A DNA stretch of 37,407 nucleotides from Phosphoribacter sp044220725 (lineage in GTDB: Bacteria > Actinomycetota > Actinomycetes > Actinomycetales > Dermatophilaceae): assembly GCA_044220725.1 (NCBI GenBank), contig JBGAQN010000013.1, positions 1-37,407 on the forward strand. The letters are read 5' to 3'. Below the pieces are notes generated by a model. That model searched no databases. It was not told the origin of the DNA and worked only from the letters and a program-made list of their open reading frames with translations. A program made the position numbers and the translations under genes. The number at the start of each line of letters is the position of its first letter. Position 1 is the stretch's first letter. This document shows, piece after piece, positions 24,192 to 32,955 of the stretch.

Positions 24192-24227
24192 CTGTCCGTC
24201 AGTGTGTCGCTGTCCGTCAGTGTTTCG
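24192..24227. promoter_or_regulatory. Tandem 18-bp direct repeat in the leader of the giant gene
   Basis: CTGTCCGTCAGTGTGTCG is followed directly by CTGTCCGTCAGTGTTTCG, one mismatch in 18. It lies in the 149-bp gap between the FHA/HTH gene and the surface-protein gene. The period is a little under two helical turns, as in tandem operator sites. A GC-rich inverted-repeat area (about 24232-24270) follows. Confidence 0.6.
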
Positions 24228-24314
24228 GATGAGCCCCGGGGATTTTCCGGGTAGCCCGGCGAGGGGCGTGCTGGCACAGTCGTGAGGGTCGCTTTCGATA
24301 GGGGGACTGAGCAT

Positions 24315-27300
24315 ATGTGGCGTGGTCACCGTTGGCGTCTGCTTGCCGCCAGTGTGGCGTTGTTGCTGGGGCTGGGGTCCCTGGTCGCCTTTGCGGTCAT
24401 GTCATCGGGAAATCCCGTGCGCCAGTTGGATGTCCACGATTCGGGTGTGTGGGTGACGAATGACAGTGACGGTTATTTCGCTCGGATGAATCGGGCCGCC
24501 TGGAGCATCGACGCGTATTTCACGGCGCCGGGCGGAGCGGCCCCGCCATATGCCTTTGACGTCCGGCAGGATCGTGGCGTGGTCGTGGCGTGGGACCGCT
24601 CGGGTGGGCGGTTGTTGCCGGTGGACGTGAATCGGGCGCTCGCGGTGGCAGATGGGGCGGTTCCGGTGGCCCAGAACAGCCATGTGGAGTTGCGTGGGGG
24701 AACGTTGGCAGTGTTGGACCCCACATCGGGCAAGGTCCGGGCGTCACGGTATGGGGATGGGTCCACGTCGGTCGACCTGCAGGTGTTGGATTCGACGATG
24801 CCCGCGCTCATCGAGCTGGGAGCAGCCAGCCCGGGGTCGACGGGCGGAAAGACGGCCGCCTCGGTCGGAGGCAGCGTCGCGATGGCGGTGGGCGTCGACG
24901 GGAGCGTGTATGCCGTGTCGTCCGCGGGGAAGGTGGTGACCGCTCGTCCGACGCCCTCGGGGTTTGACAAACCGTCGGTGAGTGACCGGCCGAGCAGCAC
25001 GGGTGCTGTCCAGGTGACCGCCGTGGGCTCGGTGCTTGTGGTGTTGGACAGCGCCGCGGGCCTGCTGTGGGTGGGGGATCGGAGTGTTTCGTTGGGGGAG
25101 GTGGACTCGGAAGCTCGTTTGCAGCCGCCGGGGCCGGCGGCGGATTCGGTGGTCTTCGCGACGACCAAGGGTTTGTTCAGCGTGCCGATCGCTGGCGGTG
25201 ACGTGCGGACTCTGTTCGCCGCCGGCACGGGCGCCCCGGCGGCCCCGGTGCGGGTTGGCGAGTGCGTGTATGCCGCGTGGGCGGGGACCCCGGGAGCGTT
25301 GGCGCTGGCGTGTGGGCAGGCAGGCGGGCAGGCCCAGCCGTTGGATCGTCAGGGGGTGTTGAAGCGCCCGGTGTTCCGGGTGAATCGCGACCACGTCATG
25401 CTCAACGATGCAGAGACGGGGCGGGTCTACGACATCGAGCTGGCGCGGAGCTTGGACAATTGGGATCAGCTCCGGGATGCGATCAAGCGGGACAACGCGA
25501 ACGCGAAGCAGGCCGCGCAGACTCCGGCTGCGACGAAGGAGACCAAGCCGAAGGCGGTCAAGGACGAGCTGGGCGCCAGGCCCGGTCGGACGACGATCTT
25601 GCACGTCTTGGACAACGACGCCGATCCGGCGGGGCGGATCCTGTCGATTGTCGCGGTGACACCGGTGGAGCAGTCAGGGGTGCTGTTGACCGTGGCCCCG
25701 GATCGCCAGACCGTGTTGCTCACCCTTCCGGACAAGGCATCGAGTCTGGACTTCACCTACACGATCGACAACGGGACGGGGGCTACAGCTCAGGCCCCGG
25801 TGCGGGTCAACGTGCGCGGGCCGTCAGACAATGGCAAGCCAACCCTGCGGGCGGCATACGAGCCGAAGCCGTTCACCGTGGTCGCGGGGCGCACGATCAC
25901 CTTGCCGGTGACCGATGACTGGCGTGATCCCGAGGATGGCGATCCGGTCAAGGCTGTGTCTCCGACGGTTGCCGCTGGGGTGGTGTCGGCGAGTGCCGAC
26001 GGCCGGATCGACTTCACGCCGCCATCGGGTGCCAGTGGCCCTGCGGAGGTGGTCTATCGGGTGTCGGATGGGGTTGGTGACCCGGTGGAGGGCAAGATCC
26101 GGGTGCTGGTCTTGGAGCCGACAGCGCCCACGGGGGCGTCGGCGATCACCCAGCCCGACGTCGTCCAGGGGCTGGTCAACGTGCCTGTCGTCATCCGTCC
26201 CTTGGACAACGACCTGCCGGGTGCTGATCCGGGCAACGCCACTGCCGTGATGGAGCTGGGTGGCACGATCGCGCCCAAGGAGCATCTGGTGGTCGACACG
26301 GACCTCAAGACCGGCAAGGTGACGGTCACGGCCGACAAGGCCGGCAGCTATGTGCTCGACTATCAGGTGGCGTTCGGTGGCACGGCGTATGCGTCGGGCC
26401 AGATTCGCGTCGATGCCTTGACCCCGCCGGACAAGCCGGCTCCGCCGGTGACGATGCCAGACTTCGGAGCGATCACCGGTCAGGTGCCGGTGATGGTTGA
26501 CGTCCTGGCCAACGACGTCGACCCTGCTGGCGGGCTCTTGACCGTGGTCGCGGCGGCTGCCGACCCGGAGAGCCTGGAAGCGGTGCAGGTCGATGTCATT
26601 CGGGGCCGGTGGTTGCGGATCAGCCCGATGCAGGCGTCGATCGGCAAGGGTGCCATCGTCCGTTATCAGGTGTCGAACGGCTCGGGCACCCTGGTGCCAG
26701 GGGATGTCACGGTGGTGCAGTTGCCCGCAGTGTCGCCCGATCCGCCGCGCACCAAGGAAGACCGGGTGACGGTTCGTGAGGGCGATTCGGTGTTGGTGGC
26801 GGTGTTGGACAATGACTCGACAGCCAGCGGCAACTTCTTGCATTTGGCCTCGAATGTTCTTGATGCTCCGAACGCGGGTCAATTGCAGGTCTTCGACCCG
26901 AGTGTGCGTGGGACTGGCGTGACCACCGAGTTCGGTGCCGCGTATGTGTCTCGCGATGCGGTGCGTTTTGTGGCGCCACCGAAGGTCGACATTGCGCGCA
27001 CGCTCCGGGTGGAATATCTGGCCGAGAACGATGCCGGGGAACAGTCGCGGGGGACCCTATGGGTCACCGTGACGCCGGCACCGGCGGAAAACTCGCCGAA
27101 CCAGGCCCCGCAGCCGCAGGTCTTGGAGGCGCGCGTCGTGTCGGGCGACACCATCGAGATCCCGGTTCCGACGACAGGCATCGACCCGGATGGTGATTCG
27201 GCGACGGTCGTCGGGGTGGGGTCGGGCGCGAAGTTGGGGCGGGTGCTAGGCACCTCACCCGCGTCGATCACGTATCAGGCTTATCCGATCGGGGAGGGGA

Positions 27301-30300
27301 CCGACCAGTTCTCCTATGTGGTCAGCGATCGATTCGGCAAGACCGGCTCGGCGTTGGTGCGGGTCTCGGTGGTTGCGCCGGGGGCGCCATCGGCGCCGGT
27401 CGCGATCCCGGACACGTTGACCGCGAAGCCGGGCGCGGCGGTCGTGGTCAACGTCTTGGCCAATGATCTGTTCCCGCCGAGTGACCCGGTGACGGTGGCG
27501 TTGACCGAGCCCGAACAGCCCCAGCCTGGGGTGACGTTGACGTCCGCGGTGGGGCCGATCGAGGCCAGGGTCCAGGACGCGAAGGCCGACGCCCAGGTCA
27601 TCGCCTATTACCTGAGCAACAGCGGTGGGGATGGCTCGTCGGTGCCGGTGACGATCCGGTCCAAGGAGGGTTTCAACAACCCGCCGGTGGCAGTGGACAA
27701 CGTCGCCAAGCTTGAGGGAGCCGTGGCGTCGGTGACCGTGAACGTGCTGGACCGAGGCTACGACGTCGACGGTCCGGAGGCGGCGCTCAAAGTGTCGAAG
27801 GTGGGGTTGGCGGCGGCAACGATCAGTGGCGGCTCGGTGACGCTGCCCGTCGCCAAGGACCCGCAGGTCATCCCCTATGAGATCACCGATGCGGAGGGGG
27901 CGACCGCCAGCGCGGTGATCTTCGTGCCCGGCGCGGGGGCGGGTCTGCCGTTTGTCAAGTCGGGCCAGGTCATCCAGGTCCCACAGGGCGGCAAGACGTC
28001 GATCGAGATCGGCGACTATGTCGTCTCCCCCTCGGGCCGACCGGTCCAGGCCACCACGACCGACAAGCTGTCCGGTTCACCGGAGGGCAAGCTCGAGGTG
28101 GCCGCGGACAGTTCCACCAAGCTCACCCTCACCGGGGTGGGTGACTACTTCGGTCCGGCCGCGATCACCCTGGAGGTGATGGATGGTTCGTCGTTGACCG
28201 ACCCCAACGGCAAGATCGTCACCGTCACCATCCCGGTGCAGGTCGGCGAGCCGACACCCGTGCTGCGCTGTCCGACCTCGCCGATCGGGGTGTATGCCGG
28301 GGGCAAGCCGGTGACCCTCAATGTCACCGCGATGTGCCATGTGTGGACCCCGACCGTGGAGGCGCGAGCCGGGCTGCGCTATAGCGCTGACTGGGCCAAG
28401 CCGATTGGCGGGGCCAAAGTCGAGGGCAGCGGGGAAGCCAAGCTGGTCCTCTCCGCCGGGGGTGCGGCCGTCCCGGACAGCACCGGGGAGTTGCGCGTGT
28501 CGGTCGCGGGGACCAAGGCGTTGTCCGCGGTCATCCCCGTCCACATCCTGGCCATGCCCAAGGCGACCTTCGCCGCGGTCAACCTCGACGGGATCCAACA
28601 GGGCACCGCCGCGACGGTCCAGTTGTCGAAGTACGTCAAGTCCAAGCTCGCAGATCCCGTCTACCGGGTCGTGTCGGCCAGCCAGACCTCGGGTATGCCG
28701 TCGACCGAGACCCACCCCGGAGCCACCCTGACGATCACGCCGGGGAAGGACTCCTTCGGGACGATCACCTACCAGGTGGTGGCGACCGATGTCGCCGATC
28801 TGGCCCGCACCGATCGCCACGTCACCGGCTTGGTGACGATCACCGTGTTCGGCGTGCCGGCCGCTCCCGGCACCCCCCAGATCGGGACCGTGGTCCAGTC
28901 GAACGCCGTCAACGTGTCATGGAACGTCCCGGACAACCACGGTGCCCCTATCGACCAATACCAGGTGACGGTGGTCGAGACCCGGAAGACGCAGATCTGC
29001 CAGGCCAGCCCATGCAACATCACCGGGCTCGACAACGGCGTGTGGTTCCACTTCATGGTCAAGGCCCACAACAAGGCCGGCTGGGGTCCCGACAGCGGAG
29101 AATCCGCCCCCGGCATCGCCGACACTGCCCCGACCGCCGTGACCAACTTCAAGGCTTCCAATCCTGCCGACCATCAGATGACCCTCACCTGGAATGCCGT
29201 CGCCGGAGATTTCAGCAAAGTCGATGAATACCGCATCACCTGGGCCGGTGGTGGCAGCAAGAACGTGCCCGGCTCGGCGACCACTATTATCGCCACGGGC
29301 CTGGTCAACAACAACATCACGACGTTCACGATCGTCGCGGTCAACCGCCAAGGAGTCAGTCCACCGGCCAGCACCCAGGGTCAGTCCTCCGGTGCGCCCG
29401 GCCGCCCGGCCGCCCCGACGGTCACCTCGGTGGCCATGGCCGGCGGCGCCTCCGCCGCAGTCCGGTTGGCCTGGCCGGCGGTCGACCCCAACGGCCCGAC
29501 CCCGGTCACCTACACCGTCAACCGCACCGGCGGGTCCGGCGCGAAGACCGTGTGCTCGAACGTCACGGCAACCAGCTGCAACGACGACGGGGTCGGTTAC
29601 GACGGCACGACTTACCAGTATGCCGTGACCGCCACCAACGCCACCGGCGGACCGGCGCACACGAGCACCGGCCCCGCCGCATCGTTCAAAGCAATCGGCA
29701 CTCCTCTGGCGATCACCACCTTGGCCGCGCCCGAACCGTCGTCGATCAACTCGATCACCGTCACCTACACGACGGTCGCGGCCCGAGGTGCCAGCTCCAC
29801 CGTGAAGATCTATGAAGGCGGCACCCTCAAGTCGTCCAAGACCGAACCAGCGGGGGGCGGCACGTCGGGGTCCCAGACGTTCACCCAGTCCTATGACGGG
29901 AACACCCACACCTATCACGCTGTCGTCTGCAACGAAGCCAACACCTGCGGGACCGCCGGCAATTCGGCCTCGCAAAAGCCCTATACGAACCCCGGCATCA
30001 GCGCCTTCGACGCGTACATCAGCGGTGGGAACACCATTGCGGTCCACGTCGCCGCCAATGGGGGTGGACGCAACGTCCATCTGCAGATCACCAGTTCCCG
30101 AGGATGGTCGTGGGGCGCGGACTTCGCCGACAACCTGTCCCAGACGATCACCGTAGGTGATCGGGGGTTCAGCTGGAGCGAGAGCTTCTCGGTCTCGCTG
30201 ACGGATACAAGCGGTCGAGGACGTCCTGGCGCCAACGCCGGCCCCGACACGGTCACCACTCCACCACCACCACCACCCACCGTCTCAGTGTGGAAGGTGA

Positions 30301-30539
30301 ATAAATCGGCAAAGGGCCAGCCTGGTTGCAGTTCAGACTACTGCTACTACATAGGAATTACGCTCAACAATTTTACTTCGCCAACAGCATGCACGTTCAG
30401 CGACAACGTTGACGGAGCGTGGTACACCCAATACGGCATACCAGCGAACTTCTCCGGACAGACCGACGCCTATTTCGGTTATTCCGGCCGGACTCTCACG
30501 GTCACCTGTAGCGGACACGCTGGATCGATGGTGTGGTAG
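24315..30539 (+). CDS. Giant surface protein with Ig/cadherin-like repeats and fibronectin III domains
   Basis: 2074 residues from ATG 24315 with a G-rich stretch nine bases upstream. A signal anchor (WRLLAASVALLLGLGSLVAFAV) is followed by a roughly 390-residue region with propeller-like short repeats (VYAVSSAGKVV, VLVVLDSAAGLLWV). From about residue 400 to 1500 come tandem beta domains, each with a VLDNDADPAG-type motif near residues 432, 629, 730, 829, 953, 1046 and 1144, as in bacterial Ig/cadherin-like families. At least three fibronectin III domains start near 1516, 1606 and 1694, then further beta domains, a six-proline stretch near 1982, and a Cys-containing tip. It should project from the cell. 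Function, partner and anchoring are unknown; the tip has different base composition. Confidence 0.88.
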   Translation: MWRGHRWRLLAASVALLLGLGSLVAFAVMSSGNPVRQLDVHDSGVWVTNDSDGYFARMNRAAWSIDAYFTAPGGAAPPYAFDVRQDRGVVVAWDRSGGRLLPVDVNRALAVADGAVPVAQNSHVELRGGTLAVLDPTSGKVRASRYGDGSTSVDLQVLDSTMPALIELGAASPGSTGGKTAASVGGSVAMAVGVDGSVYAVSSAGKVVTARPTPSGFDKPSVSDRPSSTGAVQVTAVGSVLVVLDSAAGLLWVGDRSVSLGEVDSEARLQPPGPAADSVVFATTKGLFSVPIAGGDVRTLFAAGTGAPAAPVRVGECVYAAWAGTPGALALACGQAGGQAQPLDRQGVLKRPVFRVNRDHVMLNDAETGRVYDIELARSLDNWDQLRDAIKRDNANAKQAAQTPAATKETKPKAVKDELGARPGRTTILHVLDNDADPAGRILSIVAVTPVEQSGVLLTVAPDRQTVLLTLPDKASSLDFTYTIDNGTGATAQAPVRVNVRGPSDNGKPTLRAAYEPKPFTVVAGRTITLPVTDDWRDPEDGDPVKAVSPTVAAGVVSASADGRIDFTPPSGASGPAEVVYRVSDGVGDPVEGKIRVLVLEPTAPTGASAITQPDVVQGLVNVPVVIRPLDNDLPGADPGNATAVMELGGTIAPKEHLVVDTDLKTGKVTVTADKAGSYVLDYQVAFGGTAYASGQIRVDALTPPDKPAPPVTMPDFGAITGQVPVMVDVLANDVDPAGGLLTVVAAAADPESLEAVQVDVIRGRWLRISPMQASIGKGAIVRYQVSNGSGTLVPGDVTVVQLPAVSPDPPRTKEDRVTVREGDSVLVAVLDNDSTASGNFLHLASNVLDAPNAGQLQVFDPSVRGTGVTTEFGAAYVSRDAVRFVAPPKVDIARTLRVEYLAENDAGEQSRGTLWVTVTPAPAENSPNQAPQPQVLEARVVSGDTIEIPVPTTGIDPDGDSATVVGVGSGAKLGRVLGTSPASITYQAYPIGEGTDQFSYVVSDRFGKTGSALVRVSVVAPGAPSAPVAIPDTLTAKPGAAVVVNVLANDLFPPSDPVTVALTEPEQPQPGVTLTSAVGPIEARVQDAKADAQVIAYYLSNSGGDGSSVPVTIRSKEGFNNPPVAVDNVAKLEGAVASVTVNVLDRGYDVDGPEAALKVSKVGLAAATISGGSVTLPVAKDPQVIPYEITDAEGATASAVIFVPGAGAGLPFVKSGQVIQVPQGGKTSIEIGDYVVSPSGRPVQATTTDKLSGSPEGKLEVAADSSTKLTLTGVGDYFGPAAITLEVMDGSSLTDPNGKIVTVTIPVQVGEPTPVLRCPTSPIGVYAGGKPVTLNVTAMCHVWTPTVEARAGLRYSADWAKPIGGAKVEGSGEAKLVLSAGGAAVPDSTGELRVSVAGTKALSAVIPVHILAMPKATFAAVNLDGIQQGTAATVQLSKYVKSKLADPVYRVVSASQTSGMPSTETHPGATLTITPGKDSFGTITYQVVATDVADLARTDRHVTGLVTITVFGVPAAPGTPQIGTVVQSNAVNVSWNVPDNHGAPIDQYQVTVVETRKTQICQASPCNITGLDNGVWFHFMVKAHNKAGWGPDSGESAPGIADTAPTAVTNFKASNPADHQMTLTWNAVAGDFSKVDEYRITWAGGGSKNVPGSATTIIATGLVNNNITTFTIVAVNRQGVSPPASTQGQSSGAPGRPAAPTVTSVAMAGGASAAVRLAWPAVDPNGPTPVTYTVNRTGGSGAKTVCSNVTATSCNDDGVGYDGTTYQYAVTATNATGGPAHTSTGPAASFKAIGTPLAITTLAAPEPSSINSITVTYTTVAARGASSTVKIYEGGTLKSSKTEPAGGGTSGSQTFTQSYDGNTHTYHAVVCNEANTCGTAGNSASQKPYTNPGISAFDAYISGGNTIAVHVAANGGGRNVHLQITSSRGWSWGADFADNLSQTITVGDRGFSWSESFSVSLTDTSGRGRPGANAGPDTVTTPPPPPPTVSVWKVNKSAKGQPGCSSDYCYYIGITLNNFTSPTACTFSDNVDGAWYTQYGIPANFSGQTDAYFGYSGRTLTVTCSGHAGSMVW
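30281..30539 (+). other. Low-GC terminal segment encoding the tip domain of the giant protein
   Basis: In 30281-30410, 62 of 130 bases are G or C (48%), against roughly 68% in the rest of the gene. Codons such as ATA, AAT, TTT and ACT appear together here. It encodes the last 85 residues or so after the polyproline, with four Cys (GCSSDYCYYIG, TACTFSD, TVTCSGH). This marks a separately acquired or exchangeable tip. Confidence 0.7.
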
Positions 30540-30583
30540 CCGCTCATCCGGCGAGGCACACCCTATATCTGGGAAGGATTTTC

Positions 30584-31549
30584 GTGACAATATCAGCTGA
30601 ACAGGCCGCGTGGTTTGCGTCGACGTTCGATCAATTGACGACGAACGTCGAGGTCGCCGTGCGCGGCAAGGACCGGGCCGTGCGTTTGGCCCTCACCTGC
30701 CTGCTGTCCGAGGGGCACCTGCTGCTCGAGGACAACCCGGGCACGGGCAAGACCCAGTTGGCCCGAGCCCTGGCGAACACGGTCCAGGGCAGCCACAGCC
30801 GGATCCAGTTCACCCCGGACCTGCTGCCCAGCGACGTCACGGGTGTGACGATCTACGACCAGCAGCGCCAGACCTTCGAGTTCAAGAGCGGGCCGATCTT
30901 CGCGACGATCGTCCTGGCCGACGAAATCAACCGGGCCTCGCCCAAGACCCAGTCGGCTCTCCTCGAGGTCATGGAGGAGGGCCGGGTCACCGTCGACGGG
31001 GTGCCCCACTCGGTGGGCCGCCCGTTCATGGTCATCGCGACCCAGAACCCCATCGAGCAGGCCGGCACCTATCGGCTGCCCGAGGCGCAACTGGACCGCT
31101 TCCTCATGAAGACGAGCATCGGCTACCCCGACCATTCGGTCACCGTGGAGTTGCTTGCCCAGGCCGCGACCCGCGACCGCAGCGCGGCCGTCACGCCGGT
31201 CATCTCGGCGAATGCCGTGGCGCAGATGTCCACCCTGGCCAACGCGGTCCACGTCGACCCGGCGATCCTCGCCTACATCAGCCACCTCGCGGAGGAGTCG
31301 AGGCGGCATACCCACGTGCGCCTCGGGCTCTCGGTGCGTGGTTGCCTCGCGTTCGTGCGCTGCGCGAAGACGTGGGCGGTCAGTCAGGGTCGCACCTTCG
31401 TCTTGCCCGACGACATCAAGGACCTCGCCCTACCGATCATGGGCCACCGCCTCATCCTCGAGCCCGAAGCCCTGTTCACTGGGGTCTCGGTCGAGCGGAT
31501 CATCGATGACCTGCTCGCCGAGGTCGCCGCTCCCACCGAACGCGTCTGA
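30584..31549 (+). CDS. MoxR-family AAA+ ATPase
   Basis: 321 residues from GTG 30584, with GGAAGGA five bases upstream. Walker A NPGTGKT (51-57), Walker B VLADEINRASPKTQ, sensor-1 ATQNPIEQ and the arginine-finger region LPEAQLDRFLM are all intact. A lid domain follows (VRLGLSVRGCLAFVRCAKTWA). MoxR proteins act as chaperone-like remodelers of partner complexes, usually next to a DUF58 or VWA protein, exactly as here. The gene starts 44 bp after the giant-protein stop and probably shares its transcript. Confidence 0.94.
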   Translation: MTISAEQAAWFASTFDQLTTNVEVAVRGKDRAVRLALTCLLSEGHLLLEDNPGTGKTQLARALANTVQGSHSRIQFTPDLLPSDVTGVTIYDQQRQTFEFKSGPIFATIVLADEINRASPKTQSALLEVMEEGRVTVDGVPHSVGRPFMVIATQNPIEQAGTYRLPEAQLDRFLMKTSIGYPDHSVTVELLAQAATRDRSAAVTPVISANAVAQMSTLANAVHVDPAILAYISHLAEESRRHTHVRLGLSVRGCLAFVRCAKTWAVSQGRTFVLPDDIKDLALPIMGHRLILEPEALFTGVSVERIIDDLLAEVAAPTERV

Positions 31550-31569
31550 GGGAAGGTCCACGAGCGCGC

Positions 31570-32955
31570 ATGGCAGGCAAGGGTAGTCACCGGGTCGATA
31601 GCGCGGCCGGGGCAGGCGGCGGTGCTGTCGGTCGGCATCGGCCGAGGATGACGCGGCTGCCGTGGGCGGGGGCGAGCGGCATACCCCTGCACGCCCTGAC
31701 GGAACGGTTCGGTGCGGCGAGATCGTGGGTGGTTGACGCGTGGGCGGCGATCGCACCGAAGGTCGAGCCAGTGACGCGTCCGGTGGGTGCGGTGATCCGG
31801 GCGGTGACGCCGGTGGGGTGGACGGTGTTGGCGGTCAGCCTGGTTGCCTGGGTCGTCGGCTGGTCGCTGGGGTGGATCGAGCCGCGCTACCTCGCTGTCT
31901 TCATGGCGGTCCTCGTCGTCGTGTCCGCTCTGCTCACCCTGGGGCGGATGAACCTCACGGTGGGGCTGGATGTGCATCCCCAGCGAGTGACGGTCGGACA
32001 TGGCGCTGCGGCTCGGGTCCGGGTGGTCAACGACGGGGCTCGACCGGTGCTGCCGTTGGATCTCGACCTGCCCGTCGGTCAGAATTCGGCCCGCTTTCAC
32101 CTGCCGATGTTGACCGCCGGTGACCGTTACGAAGAGCCGGTCATCATTCCCACCCATCGTCGTGGGGTGATCGTCGTCGGGCCGTTGAGCACCGGGCGTG
32201 GCGATCCGTTCGGCCTGGTGTCTCGGCGGGTCACGTGGACCGAGCCGGTCGAGTTGTTCGTCCACCCGAAGACGGTGCCGGTCGAGCCAGTCGGCTCCGG
32301 CTTGTTGCGCGACTTGGAAGGTCATTCGACCAACGACGTGTCGATGACCGACCTGGCCTTCCACACCTTGCGGGAATACACCCCTGGGGATGACCGCCGC
32401 TACATCCACTGGCGGTCCTCGGCCAAACTCGCCGGACGCTCGACCGGAAGCCCGTTCCTGGTCCGCCAGTTCTTGGACACCCGACGCTCGCACGTCGCGG
32501 TCATCGTCGATTGCGATCGGTCGGTGTATGCCGCGGACGAAGACTTCGAACTGGCGGTGTCGGCGGGGGCCTCGGTGGCTACCCGTGCCGTCCGGGACCA
32601 GATGGACCTCAGCGTCGCGGCGGGCCGGTTCGCCTCGGTCGACCCGGACCCACCGGTGGCGTTGGACGTCTTTGCGCGGGCCGAGCTCGACGGGACGACG
32701 CTGGCCGACTCGGCCCGTCAGTTGGCCAGACTCTCCCCTGACATCTCCGTCGTGGTCCTGGCGACCGGGTCCCTCGCCGGGATCGGCGGCATACGCCATG
32801 CTGCGAGCCACTTCACGGCAAACGTGAACGTCATTGCTCTGCAGGTGCGCGAGGGTTCCCAGGCCGCGATGAACAGTGTTGGCCCCATCACCGTCCTCAC
32901 CCTCGGGCGACTGGCCGAACTGCCCCTGATTCTGCGAGGAGGTCAGTCCCGATGA
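31570..32955 (+). CDS. DUF58 membrane protein
   Basis: 461 residues from ATG 31570; the GGAAGG before it is about 13 bases away, longer than ideal. After a basic N-terminus of about 75 residues, two adjacent membrane helices occur (VGWTVLAVSLVAWVVGWSLG and YLAVFMAVLVVVSALLTLG). The cytoplasmic DUF58 signature REYTPGDDRRYIHWRSSAK starts at residue 268, followed by a VWA-like half (HVAVIVDCDRSVYAADEDFE). DUF58 proteins are the standard partners of MoxR ATPases. The stop overlaps the start of the transglutaminase-like gene. Confidence 0.92.
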   Translation: MAGKGSHRVDSAAGAGGGAVGRHRPRMTRLPWAGASGIPLHALTERFGAARSWVVDAWAAIAPKVEPVTRPVGAVIRAVTPVGWTVLAVSLVAWVVGWSLGWIEPRYLAVFMAVLVVVSALLTLGRMNLTVGLDVHPQRVTVGHGAAARVRVVNDGARPVLPLDLDLPVGQNSARFHLPMLTAGDRYEEPVIIPTHRRGVIVVGPLSTGRGDPFGLVSRRVTWTEPVELFVHPKTVPVEPVGSGLLRDLEGHSTNDVSMTDLAFHTLREYTPGDDRRYIHWRSSAKLAGRSTGSPFLVRQFLDTRRSHVAVIVDCDRSVYAADEDFELAVSAGASVATRAVRDQMDLSVAAGRFASVDPDPPVALDVFARAELDGTTLADSARQLARLSPDISVVVLATGSLAGIGGIRHAASHFTANVNVIALQVREGSQAAMNSVGPITVLTLGRLAELPLILRGGQSR

